Assembly: GCA_900468065.1 (NCBI GenBank)
Contig: UBTA01000027.1
Coordinates: forward strand, 1 to 64,000
Source: Hyphomicrobiales bacterium
GTDB taxonomy: Bacteria; Pseudomonadota; Alphaproteobacteria; Rhizobiales; Rhizobiaceae
Direction: 5' to 3'
Length of the DNA stretch: 64,000 nt
In this document: piece by piece, positions 1-8,550 of the stretch
Numbering within the stretch: the first letter of the stretch is position 1
How the letters are laid out: every line of letters starts with the position of its first letter
Program-made: the position numbers and the translations under genes
Notes under the pieces: generated by a model
Seen by the model: the letters and a program-made list of their open reading frames with translations, nothing else
Told to the model about the DNA's origin: nothing
Databases searched by the model: none

Positions 1-97
1 GGGGGGGGGGGGGGCGGGGGGGGGGGGGGGTGGTGTGTTTTTTTCCCCCCCCCGGGGGGGGGGGGGGGGGGGGGGGGCGGGGGGGGGGGGGGGGGGG
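1..97. other. Poly-G low-complexity contig end, probable artefact
   Basis: Almost uninterrupted G with one short T/C island (about 31-53). No natural rhizobial gene or repeat looks like this. Runs of G are typical of no-signal cycles in two-colour short-read sequencing that get assembled onto contig ends. Anything translated from it (glycine-rich peptides fused ahead of the first gene) should be ignored. Confidence 0.85.
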
Positions 98-126
98 CTT
101 CGCCACACGGCAGGAATCCCCTCCCC

Positions 127-153
127 AACCCCTCCCCACAAGGGGGAGGGGTT
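127..153. repeat. GC-rich inverted repeat (CCCCTCCCC family)
   Basis: Perfect 11-bp arms, AACCCCTCCCC and GGGGAGGGGTT, around a 5-nt centre ACAAG. The same arm motif recurs at 51285-51307, so it is a dispersed intergenic repeat and not a gene-specific signal. It sits about 80 bp upstream of the fadB-type gene. Confidence 0.6.
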
Positions 154-230
154 TAACCCGGCCGGATCGCCCCAAATCGGTGGCGGCGGCATCGAGCGAA
201 GCCAAGATTTCAAGGGAGAGGAATTCCCAC

Positions 231-2447
231 ATGACCACCTACACCAATTTCACCATCGAAACCGACGCCGACGGCATTGCGCTCGTCACCTGGAACATGC
301 CCGACAAGTCGATGAACGTCTTCACTGTCGAGGTGATGAAGGAACTCGACGCGATCGTCGATCAGACGGTGGCCGACGAAGCCGTCAAGGGTGTCGTCTT
401 CACCTCCGGCAAGTCCAGCTTCTCCGGCGGCGCCGATCTGTCGATGATCAAGGGCATGTTCACCTTCCAGGCCGAGCAGAAGAAGCTCGACCCCGATAAC
501 GCGGCGCAAAAACTGTTCGAGCTCACCGGCCAGATGACCGGCCTGTTCCGCAAGCTCGAAACATCCGGCAAGCCATGGGTGTCCGCCATCAACGGCACCT
601 GCATGGGCGGCGCCTTCGAGATGTCCTTGGCCTGCCACGGCCGCGTCGCCGCCAATTCCAAGTCGGTGAAGCTTGCCCTTCCCGAGGTCAAGGTCGGCAT
701 CTTCCCGGGTGCCGGCGGTACGCAGCGTGTGCCGCGGCTCACCAATGCGCAGGACGCCCTGCAGATGATGACCACCGGTTCGTCGCTCACCCCGCAGCGC
801 GCCAAGGCCATGGGCCTGATCCATGAAATCACTGAGCCGGCCGAGCTGATCAATGCCGCCAAAGCCATGATCAAGAACGGCCTGAAGCCGGTGCAGCCCT
901 GGGACGAAAAGGGCTACAAGGTTCCGGGCGGCGGCATCTGGACGCCGGCAGCAGCCCAGCTCTGGCCGGCAGCGTCGGCGATCCTGCGCCGCGAAACCGC
1001 CGGCAATTATCCGGGCGGCCTTGCCATCCTCAAATGCGTCTATGAAGGCCTGCAGGTTCCCTTCGATACGGGCCTGAAGATCGAGCAGCGCTATTTCACC
1101 GAAATCCTGCAGACCACCGAAGCCTTCTCGATGATCCGTTCGCTGTTCATCTCGATGCAGGAACTCGGCAAGGGCGCCCGCCGCCCGGCCGGCATCCCCA
1201 AGTCGGACCTCAAGCAGATCGGCGTCGTCGGCGCCGGCTTCATGGGCGCCTCGATCGCCTATGTCGCCGCTGCCGCCGGCATCGAGGTGACCCTGATCGA
1301 TCGCGACATCGAAGCTGCCGAGAAGGGCAAGGCCCATTCGGAAGGCCTGGTCAAGGATTCCATCGGTAAGGGACGCCTGACGCAGGACGAGGCGACAGCC
1401 CTTCTCGCCCGCATCACCCCTTCGGCCGATTATAACGACCTCAAGACCGTCAAGCTCGTCGTCGAGGCCGTGTTCGAAGACCGCCAGGTGAAGAAGGACG
1501 TGATCGAGAAGGTCGAGGCGGTGCTGTCCGAGGACGCCATCTTCGCCTCCAACACCTCGACCCTGCCGATCACCGGCTTGGCCAAGAATTCCAAGCGCCC
1601 GGCCCAGTTCATCGGCATCCATTTCTTCTCGCCGGTCGAAAAAATGATGCTGACGGAAGTCATTCTCGGCAAGGAAACCGGCGACAAGGCGCTCGCCACC
1701 GCGCTCGATTTCGTCGCCGCCATCAAGAAGACGCCGATCGTCGTCAACGACACGCGCGGCTTCTATGTCAACCGCTGCGTCTTCCGCTATATCCACGAAG
1801 CCTATGACATGCTCATCGAAGGCGTGCCGGCGGCGATGATCGAGAACATCGCCAAGATGGCCGGCATGCCGGTCGGTCCGCTGTCGCTCAACGACGAAGT
1901 GGCAATCGATCTATCCCAGAAGATCCTGAAGGCCTCGATTGCCGATCTCGGCGAAGGCTCGGTCGATCCGCGCCACATGACCCTGATCAACAAACTGGTC
2001 GACGACCTCGACCGCCGCGGCCGCAAGAACGGCAAGGGCTTTTACGATTATCCGGCCAAGCCCGCCAAGAAGTCGCTCTGGCCGGGCCTGAAGGACCTCT
2101 ATCCGCAAAAGCCGGCCGAAAGCTTCGACGTCGAGACGATCAAGCAGCGCTTCCTGGTCACCATCGCCTTGGAAGCCGCCCGCACCATCGAAGAAGGCAT
2201 CGTCACCGATCCGCGCGAAGCCGACGTCGGCTCGATCCTCGGCTTCGGTTTCGCGCCCTATACCGGCGGCACGCTGAGCTATATCGACGGCATGGGCGTC
2301 AAAACCTTCGTGGCCCTCTGCGAAAAGCTGGCCGCGACTTACGGCGACCATTTCCAGCCGACGCCGCTGCTCAGGGACATGGCGGCGAAGGGCGAAACGT
2401 TTTATGGGCGGTTTGACCCCTATGCGGCAGCTGCGAAGGCTGCCTGA
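231..2447 (+). CDS. fadB: Fatty-acid oxidation multifunctional enzyme (enoyl-CoA hydratase / 3-hydroxyacyl-CoA dehydrogenase)
   Basis: 738-aa cytosolic beta-oxidation enzyme that hydrates trans-2-enoyl-CoA and oxidises the 3-hydroxyacyl-CoA with NAD+. The N-terminal crotonase domain (about residues 5-200) carries GGAFEMSL and LPEVKVGIFPGAGGTQ, which hold the two expected glutamates. The dehydrogenase Rossmann motif GVVGAGFMGAS starts near residue 331, followed by HFFSPVEKM (catalytic His) and NDTRGFYVNR. A C-terminal dehydrogenase domain follows. I chose the ATG at 231 because AGGGAGAGG lies just upstream; a longer reading enters the poly-G artefact. Upstream partners such as a thiolase would be off the contig. 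The length fits the family; fadB versus fadJ cannot be settled from sequence alone. Confidence 0.93.
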   Translation: MTTYTNFTIETDADGIALVTWNMPDKSMNVFTVEVMKELDAIVDQTVADEAVKGVVFTSGKSSFSGGADLSMIKGMFTFQAEQKKLDPDNAAQKLFELTGQMTGLFRKLETSGKPWVSAINGTCMGGAFEMSLACHGRVAANSKSVKLALPEVKVGIFPGAGGTQRVPRLTNAQDALQMMTTGSSLTPQRAKAMGLIHEITEPAELINAAKAMIKNGLKPVQPWDEKGYKVPGGGIWTPAAAQLWPAASAILRRETAGNYPGGLAILKCVYEGLQVPFDTGLKIEQRYFTEILQTTEAFSMIRSLFISMQELGKGARRPAGIPKSDLKQIGVVGAGFMGASIAYVAAAAGIEVTLIDRDIEAAEKGKAHSEGLVKDSIGKGRLTQDEATALLARITPSADYNDLKTVKLVVEAVFEDRQVKKDVIEKVEAVLSEDAIFASNTSTLPITGLAKNSKRPAQFIGIHFFSPVEKMMLTEVILGKETGDKALATALDFVAAIKKTPIVVNDTRGFYVNRCVFRYIHEAYDMLIEGVPAAMIENIAKMAGMPVGPLSLNDEVAIDLSQKILKASIADLGEGSVDPRHMTLINKLVDDLDRRGRKNGKGFYDYPAKPAKKSLWPGLKDLYPQKPAESFDVETIKQRFLVTIALEAARTIEEGIVTDPREADVGSILGFGFAPYTGGTLSYIDGMGVKTFVALCEKLAATYGDHFQPTPLLRDMAAKGETFYGRFDPYAAAAKAA

Positions 2448-2636
2448 CAAAGGCCGCCAGATACCGGGGAAACCCCAAACCATCAGACAGGCCCTCCGGG
2501 CCTGTCTCACCACACCACCTTGCATCTTGAGGTTGAGACGGCGGCAATCCCGCGCGCCGCATCTGGTGGCTGGCGACGCCGTCCTTCTCTTGCAGGTATT
2601 TCCCTCCAGTTGCCCGTCGCTTCCTGCACGTTCCTC

Positions 2637-2822
2637 ACACTCGGCTCTTTCGGCCGAGGCACCTCCCTCTCCTCCGTCATTCCTGTGCCTGTCACAGGAA
2701 TCCAGTGCGCCGCGTCTGCGGCGCGCAAGACTCCCTTGAGACTCTCCGTGATGTGAAAGCCCCCTCACCGTGCGGACGCGCGGTGGCTGGATGCCTGTGA
2801 CAAGCACAGGCATGACGGAGGG
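2637..2822. repeat. Mosaic intergenic repeat, copy 1 (paired inverted elements)
   Basis: Two elements in opposite orientation: one reads GTCATTCCTGTGCCTGTCAC then AGGAATCCAG (about 2677-2706), the other CTGGATGCCTGTGACAAGCA then CAGGCATGAC (about 2787-2816). Together they could fold into a long imperfect hairpin. The left part, from CACTCGGCTCTTTCGG through GTGCGCCGCGTCTGCGGCGC, is nearly identical to 3308-3400. Related elements recur at 55888-56005. This looks like the rhizobial class of dispersed palindromic mosaic elements. The whole gap 2448-2957 holds no credible gene. Confidence 0.75.
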
Positions 2823-2957
2823 TGGGGAGGTTGCCGGGCGCAAACCGCAACCTTCGAAGGCAGCCCGCCAGCTCTCAAGGAGAGCGTTGCCTCCCATCGT
2901 CCCACCAAACAACAAGCCCTCTTGCCACTTCGCCACCCATGCCGCACCTTTACCGCG

Positions 2958-3248
2958 ATGAAAGGCTACGTCTACATCCTTGCCTCAAAACGCAACGGCA
3001 CGCTCTATACCGGCGTGACGAGCGATCTGCCGGGCCGGTTGTTCGAGCATCGGAACGAACTCACCAAGGGCTTTACCAGCCGCTACGGCGTCAAGACGCT
3101 GGTATGGTTCGAGGAACATGATCTGGTAACGACGGCGATCACCCGCGAAAAGACCATCAAGAAATGGCCGCGCCAGTGGAAGCTCAACCTGATCGAGGCG
3201 ATGAACCCGGACTGGGAGGATATCGCGCATTATCTGCATGGGTTGTGA
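2958..3248 (+). CDS. GIY-YIG nuclease-domain protein (YhbQ/UPF0213-like)
   Basis: 96-aa single-domain protein. The N-terminal YVYILAS and YTGVT blocks (residues 4-21) form the GIY-YIG signature, followed by the GRLFEHR arginine, the glutamate in REKTIKKW and MNPDW near the C-terminus. These match the small stand-alone GIY-YIG family found in many bacteria, whose cellular role is poorly known. The ATG at 2958 gives the standard length of about 95 aa. The gene is isolated and bracketed by two copies of the mosaic repeat (2637-2822 and 3308-3484), suggesting it may travel or expand with that element. No DNA-binding extension is visible, so a homing endonuclease is unlikely. Confidence 0.85.
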   Translation: MKGYVYILASKRNGTLYTGVTSDLPGRLFEHRNELTKGFTSRYGVKTLVWFEEHDLVTTAITREKTIKKWPRQWKLNLIEAMNPDWEDIAHYLHGL

Positions 3249-3307
3249 GAAGGCGGTGGCGCTTCTTGAATGCGCCGCCCCAGACTGCACAGCGCGTCTC
3301 ATAGGCT

Positions 3308-3484
3308 CCTCATACTCCGCTCTTTCGGTCGAGGCACCTCCCTCTCCTCCGTCATTCCTGTGCCCGTCACAGGAATCCAGTGCGCCGCGTCTGCGGCGCG
3401 AAAGATTCGCTTCTCTTGAGGCGTTCTCTCGCCGCGCAGACGCGCGGCGGCTGGATGCCTGTGACAAGCACAGGCATGACGGAG
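3308..3484. repeat. Mosaic intergenic repeat, copy 2 (paired inverted elements)
   Basis: Second copy of the 2637-2822 element in the same orientation: the left arm with GTCATTCCTGTGCCCGTCAC about 3351-3370, the right arm with CTGGATGCCTGTGACAAGCA about 3450-3469. The spacer between the arms is shorter than in copy 1 and differs in sequence, while the arms are almost unchanged, which suggests structure-level constraint or recent copying. The surrounding gap 3249-3617 has no supportable gene. Confidence 0.75.
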
Positions 3485-3617
3485 TTTTGGGGAGCCGCCG
3501 ACGCCAACCAACTGACTGCGGGGCGCTCCTCTTCGCAAATATCTCGGACGCCGCAAACCCCCTAGCCATACGCCGCACACGCGATACACTCGCCACCACA
3601 TCCAACCCGGACCATCC

Positions 3618-4178
3618 ATGGACGCCCTCAGCCCCCACGCCTTCACCACCCCAGCCGAATGGGACACTTGGCTTGCCGCCAACCACGCCCTGTCCCCCGG
3701 CATCTGGCTGCTGATTGCCAAGAAAAACGCCGCCAAGCCACTGATCACCATTGGTGAGGCGCTGGATGTTGCGCTTTGCTATGGCTGGATCGACAGCCAG
3801 CGGAAGGGGTTTGATGCACACGCCTATCTGCAGCGCTATTCGCCGCGGCGGGGCAAAAGTCCGTGGTCGCGGTTGAATGTCGACCGGGTGGCGGCGTTGA
3901 CTCAAGGTGGACGGATGCAGGCAGGCGGCCTTGCGGAAGTGGCGGCTGCCAAGGCAGACGGACGCTGGGCGGTGGCCTATGAGCCGCAGCGCCATGCCGG
4001 GCTGCCGGAGGAGCTGGCAGCGGCGCTGAGCGCCAATGCAAAAGCTGCCGCCACGTTTGCAGCGCTCGACAAGACCGGCCAATACGCACTGATCCTGCCG
4101 CTCCTGAAGGCCACCACGCCAAAGATCCTTCTGGCACGCGTCGAGAAAGCCGTGGCCCGGCTCAGCGGGGACAAATAA
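3618..4178 (+). CDS. YdeI/OmpD-associated family protein
   Basis: 186-aa protein of the YdeI/OmpD-associated family. The hallmark N-terminal block (EWDTWLAANHALSPGIWLLI, then EALDVALCYGWIDSQRKGFD) runs from about residue 14 to 65, followed by YSPRRGKSPWS. The C-terminal half is helical and Lys/Ala-rich (LPLLKATTPKILLARVEKAV). The family is widespread and of uncertain function; some members were linked to bacteriocin or peptide protection, but nothing here tests that. No signal peptide is seen. The gene is monocistronic, after a repeat-filled gap. Confidence 0.8.
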   Translation: MDALSPHAFTTPAEWDTWLAANHALSPGIWLLIAKKNAAKPLITIGEALDVALCYGWIDSQRKGFDAHAYLQRYSPRRGKSPWSRLNVDRVAALTQGGRMQAGGLAEVAAAKADGRWAVAYEPQRHAGLPEELAAALSANAKAAATFAALDKTGQYALILPLLKATTPKILLARVEKAVARLSGDK

Positions 4179-4560
4179 AGCCTGCCACTGCCGCCAAATG
4201 CCGCTGCGCCCGGCTTTTCGAATAAAAAATCATCCCCATTCATCCCCGGCCTGAAAAATGCGGCCATACTTCTTCCCGTCTCCGCCGCCGGAGTGTTTCG
4301 CGAGACGGTCGCGGGCAGGTGGAGGCCGGCGCCCTGGTTTGACCCGTAACGTGCGGCAATGGCCAGGGAGGTGACAGCCATGGTGGTCCTGTCTTCGGGC
4401 AGCGCCGCCTATCAAGCCTCCCCCGGGCCGCCAGGTCCGGTTCGGTTGAGCCGTGCAAGTGGCCGCGCATCCCGAAAGGATGCCGTGAAGAAAGTCATGC
4501 AGCGAGGCGAGGCAATCACCTGTAGGGGCCGGACACCCCGAACGAACGCCGAAGGCCACG

Positions 4561-4607
4561 CGAGTGCGGAGCCACAGACTAAAACTCAAAATGAGGTTTC
4601 GCACTCG
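4561..4607. repeat. Inverted repeat CGAGTGCG...CGCACTCG
   Basis: Perfect 8-bp arms (4561-4568 and 4600-4607) around a 31-nt loop that contains AAAACTCAAAATGAGG. It lies in the 504-bp gap 4179-4682, where I find no convincing gene; long readings on both strands there lack ribosome sites and family resemblance. Function unknown. Confidence 0.4.
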
Positions 4608-4682
4608 TGTGGGCTCTCCACGAATTTCAACACGGGCAGAGCTGCCGCGTGACCGCAACAACGTGCGCGAAGGAAAGGCGGG

Positions 4683-5042
4683 ATGAAGATCAGAATGCAG
4701 GAGGAGCAGCAGTGCGACGACGCTGAACGCGATGCCAACCCCTATATCCCCGGCTTCACCTGGGGCGAATTCCACCGGTTGACGGAGCGCCAGCAGGAGC
4801 AGGAGTGCCAGAAAATACTACAGGTCAGCGCCAGTTCGCTTGGCTATTGGAAGACCTGCAGCCTCTCGCCCTGCCGCCGCGCAAAGGCCTGCCGGAGCTT
4901 TCTTTCGGAGGCGCAGGCAACGTCCGGCCGCTATCACCGGTGTTTTCCGCCCTGCATCCGCGAGGAGCCGCGGCGTCAATCGGCAACCTTGACGGAAATG
5001 TTCAGAATTGCCGGCTTACCGGATGACACCGAGTACATATGA
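4683..5042 (+). CDS. Hypothetical protein with Cys-rich CRRAKAC motif
   Basis: 119-aa soluble protein. The ATG at 4683 is preceded by GAAGGAAAGGCGGG, a good ribosome site. The central stretch SLGYWKTCSLSPCRRAKAC resembles the C-x-x-x-x-CRRA-x-x-C pattern of small conserved rhizobial hypothetical proteins, which could bind a metal. Three further Cys follow (FPPC and others). It is rich in Arg and Glu, with no membrane segment. It converges on the Tim44-domain gene. Function unknown; expression is plausible, not proven. Confidence 0.5.
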   Translation: MKIRMQEEQQCDDAERDANPYIPGFTWGEFHRLTERQQEQECQKILQVSASSLGYWKTCSLSPCRRAKACRSFLSEAQATSGRYHRCFPPCIREEPRRQSATLTEMFRIAGLPDDTEYI

Positions 5043-5072
5043 AAACCGCCGGCAGTGCCGGCGGTCAAAGGT
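5041..5072 (-). terminator. Rho-independent terminator of the Tim44-domain gene
   Basis: Perfect hairpin CCGCCGGCA/TGCCGGCGG, followed on the minus strand by GGTTTTC. It lies 20 bp beyond the stop of the minus-strand Tim44 gene. Confidence 0.65.
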
Positions 5073-5091
5073 CGAAGTGGTAGTGCGGCGC

Positions 5092-6159
5092 TTAGGCCGC
5101 CGCGCCCTGGATGGCCGAAACCTGCCAGTCGCCGCCGCGCTTGCGCAGGAACGTCCAGAGCTCGACGGTTTCCGTCAGGTTGTCCGGATCGCCCTCGACA
5201 ACGCGGCCGGTGGCGCGGTCGCGGGTGACGTCGATGCTCTCGTAGCGCATGGCAACGGTCGCATAGTCATCGCCGTCCTCGTTCCAGGCTTCGGCGACAT
5301 CGCCCTGCACCAGATGCACATCACGGACCTCGTTCTTCAGGCCCTTGGTGGCATTGTCGCTCAGCTCTTCGGCCAGCCACGACATCGCTTCCGGCGTCGT
5401 CAGCTTGCGCAGCGTGGCGTAATCTTCGGCCGCATAGGCAGCCTGAACCTCTTTCAGCATCGTCTCGAACTGGCCGAGGTCCTCTCCACCGACACCAATC
5501 TCGTCGGTCGTATCATCGGCCATGCGCGGCTGCGCCGGGCGGGCGGCACCGCCGCCGAGAGCCCCGCCACCAAGCGCGCCGCCGATGGACGGGATCTTGA
5601 AGGATGGCATTCCCGAACCGGAGCCAGAATTCTGGCCCTGGCCAAAACCCTGCATCGGCGAGGTGGCAGCGCCACGCGGTCCATAGCCGGCCGGCGCTGC
5701 CGTCTGGCGATTGCGGAAGAAGCGCAAAGCGAGCATCACGGCGCCGCCGATCAGCGCGATCTGCAGCAGCATGCCGAGCATGCCGGCCATGCCGCCGAAA
5801 CCATTGCCCATCATCATGCCGATCAGGCCGCCAAGGGCGAGACCACCGAGCATGGAGCCGGCGAAGCCGCCGAAGAAGCCACCGGGACGCTGGGCGCCGG
5901 GACGGGCCGCCTGGCCCATGTTCTGCTGGCCGGCAGCGCCGGGCGTCGCCTGGCTCTGCGGGGTCATCGTCCGGTTGATCGGCGTCGCATCCGCCGGCGC
6001 CGTGCGGGTGACCGGCGGTGCCGAGAATGTGCGGGTGCCGCGGCTGCCGAAGCTGCTGCCGCCACGGCGGGCCTCAGCCAGATCGACCACCGTCAGCATC
6101 ACCATGGAAGCGACCGCAAAGGTCGCAAGAACGCGTCCAACTCTAAACATGAAACCCAA
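5092..6159 (-). CDS. Tim44-like domain membrane protein
   Basis: 355-aa membrane-anchored protein. It has an N-terminal hydrophobic segment (about residues 8-28, ending DLAEARR), then a low-complexity Ser/Pro/Gly/Gln region. A glycine/methionine-rich hydrophobic hairpin (GGFFGGFAGSMLGGLALGG... and GMLGMLLQIALIGGAVML, about residues 95-145) precedes a C-terminal Tim44/MBA1-like domain (about 210-350, FETMLKEVQAAYAAEDYATLRKLTTPEAMSWL in part). Alphaproteobacterial proteins of this design resemble mitochondrial Tim44, but their role is not settled. Monocistronic, with its own terminator. Confidence 0.8.
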   Translation of the reverse strand: MGFMFRVGRVLATFAVASMVMLTVVDLAEARRGGSSFGSRGTRTFSAPPVTRTAPADATPINRTMTPQSQATPGAAGQQNMGQAARPGAQRPGGFFGGFAGSMLGGLALGGLIGMMMGNGFGGMAGMLGMLLQIALIGGAVMLALRFFRNRQTAAPAGYGPRGAATSPMQGFGQGQNSGSGSGMPSFKIPSIGGALGGGALGGGAARPAQPRMADDTTDEIGVGGEDLGQFETMLKEVQAAYAAEDYATLRKLTTPEAMSWLAEELSDNATKGLKNEVRDVHLVQGDVAEAWNEDGDDYATVAMRYESIDVTRDRATGRVVEGDPDNLTETVELWTFLRKRGGDWQVSAIQGAAA

Positions 6160-6380
6160 TCCTGTTGTTCACTCCCGGCCCGCAACCGCGCGCCTCTTGG
6201 CAGACATATGGGGGCAATGACTGCCGAATTGAAGGCTTTTACGCCGCAGTTCACGGTAAAGCGGCCCCACTTATGCCTTTTGAACCCCCGGGCATTGACG
6301 AAAAGTCTGGCGAAGCGGAAGGATTGGCGCTGGCATCACGCGGTTTGTGGGGGCCGCAGATATCATCGAAGGGGCATGCG

Positions 6381-6962
6381 ATGAGCCATGCACTGCCCGA
6401 AACTCATCTCGTCCGGCATGGGCAGACGGAATGGAGCCTGTCCGGAAAACATACCGGCCGCAGCGACATTCCGCTAACGCAGGCGGGCGAGGATGCAGCC
6501 CGCGGTCTGGCAGACCGGATGCACGGCCTGACATTCCCGATTGTCTGGTCAAGCCCGTCGCAAAGGGCGTTCAACACCTGCACGCTCGCGGGCTTTGGCG
6601 ACAGATGCGTGAAGAAGGACGATCTTGCCGAATGGGACTACGGCGCTTACGAGGGCCTGACGACGAAACAGATCCTTGCCGGGCGTCCCGGCTGGCAATT
6701 GTTCCGGGACGGCTGCCCTGGGGGTGAAGCGGCAGCGGATGCCGGAGCGCGGGCCGACAGGATCATCCGGGAGATCCGCCAGATCGACGCTGGGGTGCTG
6801 ATCTTCTCCAGCGCCCATTTCCTACGGGTGCTCGCCGCCCGCTGGCTCGGCCTGCCGCCCGAGGACGGCAAGCGGTTCGTGCTGGATACGGCCAGCATCA
6901 GCGTGCTGGGTTACGAGCATGACCGGACCGAGCCGGTCATGCGCCGATGGAACCAGACCTGA
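6381..6962 (+). CDS. Histidine phosphatase family (phosphoglycerate-mutase-like) protein
   Basis: 193-aa cytosolic protein. The catalytic RHG block LVRHGQTEW is near residue 10; the second core histidine is in FSSAHFLRVLAARWL near residue 150. WSSPSQRAFNTC and EWDYGAYEGL are typical substrate-pocket blocks. Such enzymes dephosphorylate sugar phosphates or other phosphometabolites through a phosphohistidine; the exact substrate cannot be read. The ATG at 6381 matches the family's usual N-terminus. It ends 7 bp from the convergent mntH. Confidence 0.85.
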   Translation: MSHALPETHLVRHGQTEWSLSGKHTGRSDIPLTQAGEDAARGLADRMHGLTFPIVWSSPSQRAFNTCTLAGFGDRCVKKDDLAEWDYGAYEGLTTKQILAGRPGWQLFRDGCPGGEAAADAGARADRIIREIRQIDAGVLIFSSAHFLRVLAARWLGLPPEDGKRFVLDTASISVLGYEHDRTEPVMRRWNQT

Positions 6963-6969
6963 CCCGCCG

Positions 6970-8328
6970 TCAGCCGATGAACGTGTCGTACAGCAGTTTC
7001 AGATTCAGCACGACGATGATCGAGGCGACGATCCAGGCAAGGGCGGCGACATATTTCGGGATGACGAAGGTGCCCATCTTCTTCTTGTCGGAGACGAAGC
7101 GCACCAGCGGAATGACCGCGAAGGGCAGCTGCATCGACAGGATGACCTGGCTGAAGACCAAAAGTTCAGCCGTACCCTTCTCGCCATAGATCCAGGTGAC
7201 GATGACGACCGGCACGATGGCGATGCCGCGAGTGATCAGGCGGCGGGCCCATTGCGGAATGCGCAGCCGCAGAAAGCCTTCCATGACGATCTGGCCGGCG
7301 AGCGTTGCCGTCACCGTCGAATTGAGGCCGGAGGCCAAAAGCGCCACCGCAAACAGCGTTGAGGCGATACCCAGGCCCAAGAGCGGCGACAGCAGTTCGT
7401 AGGCCTGGCCGATCTCGGCCACATCGGTGCGGCCATTGGCGTGGAAGACGGAGGCAGCGATGATCAGGATGGAGGCGTTGATGAACAAAGCCAGCATCAG
7501 CGCAATCGTGCTGTCGGTGGTCGCCCACTTGATCGCATCGCGCTTGCCCTCGTCGGTGCGCTTGTAGTTGCGGGTCTGAACGATCGAGGAATGCAGATAG
7601 AGATTATGCGGCATGACGGTGGCGCCGATAATGCCGATGGCGATGTAGAGCATGGCCGGGTTGGTGACGACTTCGGTCGATGGCAAGAAGCCGTGAAGAA
7701 CAGCCGCGATCGGCGGGGCCGCGGCGGCGATCTGGACGACGAAGCAGCCGGCGATGACGATCAGGAGCGCAATGACGAAGGCCTCGAGATAGCGGAAGCC
7801 TTTGTTCATCAGAAGCAACAGCAGGAAGGCATCGGCCGCCGTGATCAGCGCGCCGCCGATCAGCGGAATACCGAACAAAAGCTGCAGCGCAATCGCCGTG
7901 CCGATGACTTCGGCAAGGTCGCAGGCGATGATCGCCGCTTCGCAGGCAAGCCAGAGCATGAAATTGACAGGCCTGGAATAGGTATCGCGGCACGCCTGGG
8001 CGAGATCGCGGCCGGTGGCGATGCCGAGACGGGCGGCCAGCGCCTGCAGGAGGATCGCCATCAGGTTGGACAGCAGAATGACCGTCAGCAGCGTATAGCC
8101 GAATTGCGAACCGCCGGCGATATCGGTCGCCCAGTTGCCCGGGTCCATGTAGCCGACCGAGACCATGTAGCCTGGCCCCATGAAGGCGAGCATTCGGCGG
8201 AACCAGACGCCACCGGAGGGCACGGCGATGCTGGAATTGACTTCGGGGAGGCTTGGCCGTGCGTCCTCCTTGGGGCTGGAAAAGGTCCAGCTTTTTTGCG
8301 GTGGAAGGGCGGCTTCGGAATTGGACAT
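6970..8328 (-). CDS. mntH: Nramp-family manganese transporter MntH
   Basis: 452-aa inner-membrane proton-coupled Mn2+ (Fe2+) importer. The first membrane segment holds the Nramp metal-site motif DPGNWATD and the sixth holds [10 protein letters not shown]; about eleven hydrophobic helices follow the family plan. The hydrophilic N-terminal ~45 residues are normal for alphaproteobacterial members. It is divergent from mntR, with an MntR-box-like palindrome at about 8384-8407, so Mn-dependent repression is the likely control. Confidence 0.95.
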   Translation of the reverse strand: MSNSEAALPPQKSWTFSSPKEDARPSLPEVNSSIAVPSGGVWFRRMLAFMGPGYMVSVGYMDPGNWATDIAGGSQFGYTLLTVILLSNLMAILLQALAARLGIATGRDLAQACRDTYSRPVNFMLWLACEAAIIACDLAEVIGTAIALQLLFGIPLIGGALITAADAFLLLLLMNKGFRYLEAFVIALLIVIAGCFVVQIAAAAPPIAAVLHGFLPSTEVVTNPAMLYIAIGIIGATVMPHNLYLHSSIVQTRNYKRTDEGKRDAIKWATTDSTIALMLALFINASILIIAASVFHANGRTDVAEIGQAYELLSPLLGLGIASTLFAVALLASGLNSTVTATLAGQIVMEGFLRLRIPQWARRLITRGIAIVPVVIVTWIYGEKGTAELLVFSQVILSMQLPFAVIPLVRFVSDKKKMGTFVIPKYVAALAWIVASIIVVLNLKLLYDTFIG

Positions 8329-8383
8329 GCACGGTCTCCGGATGCGGAATGGGCTCTGTTATCCGAAAGCTATGCCAAGGCAA

Positions 8384-8407
8384 AACATTATGCAATAGGC
8401 TATATTT
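8384..8407. promoter_or_regulatory. Candidate MntR operator between mntH and mntR
   Basis: AACATTATGC-AATA-GGCTATATTT. It resembles the E. coli MntR box (AACATAGC, short centre, GCTATGTTT) in half-site sequence and symmetry. It lies about 55 bp upstream of the mntH start, where a repressor would cover the promoter. The assignment is by resemblance only. Confidence 0.5.
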
Positions 8408-8550
8408 CATCGATTGTGCTTTTTTCAGCAAATGAAAAGGCACATGCGACGGGAATGTGGAGGACGGGATAAATCATTATGAAAAATCCAAGCCCGTGTT
8501 ATGAAACTTAAAAAACCAACGTTGAAGAAACTTGAGAGGACACCGCCCCC

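Noticed and set aside
210-1796. Long minus-strand reading of 528 codons opposite fadB
   Set aside because: Exact antisense shadow of the fadB gene with Asp/Gly/Leu-rich composition typical of complement readings; no ribosome site or family match.
4359-4652. Plus-strand reading of 97 codons in the same gap
   Set aside because: Runs through the inverted repeat and shows no family resemblance or good start.
4230-4775. Minus-strand reading of 181 codons in the gene-free gap
   Set aside because: No ribosome site, composition is Arg/Gly/Pro-rich like random GC-rich DNA, and it overlaps the better-supported gene at 4683.
5008-6384. Plus-strand reading of about 458 codons over the Tim44 gene
   Set aside because: Antisense to the Tim44-domain gene with no domain; the minus-strand gene has a signal sequence, known domain and terminator.
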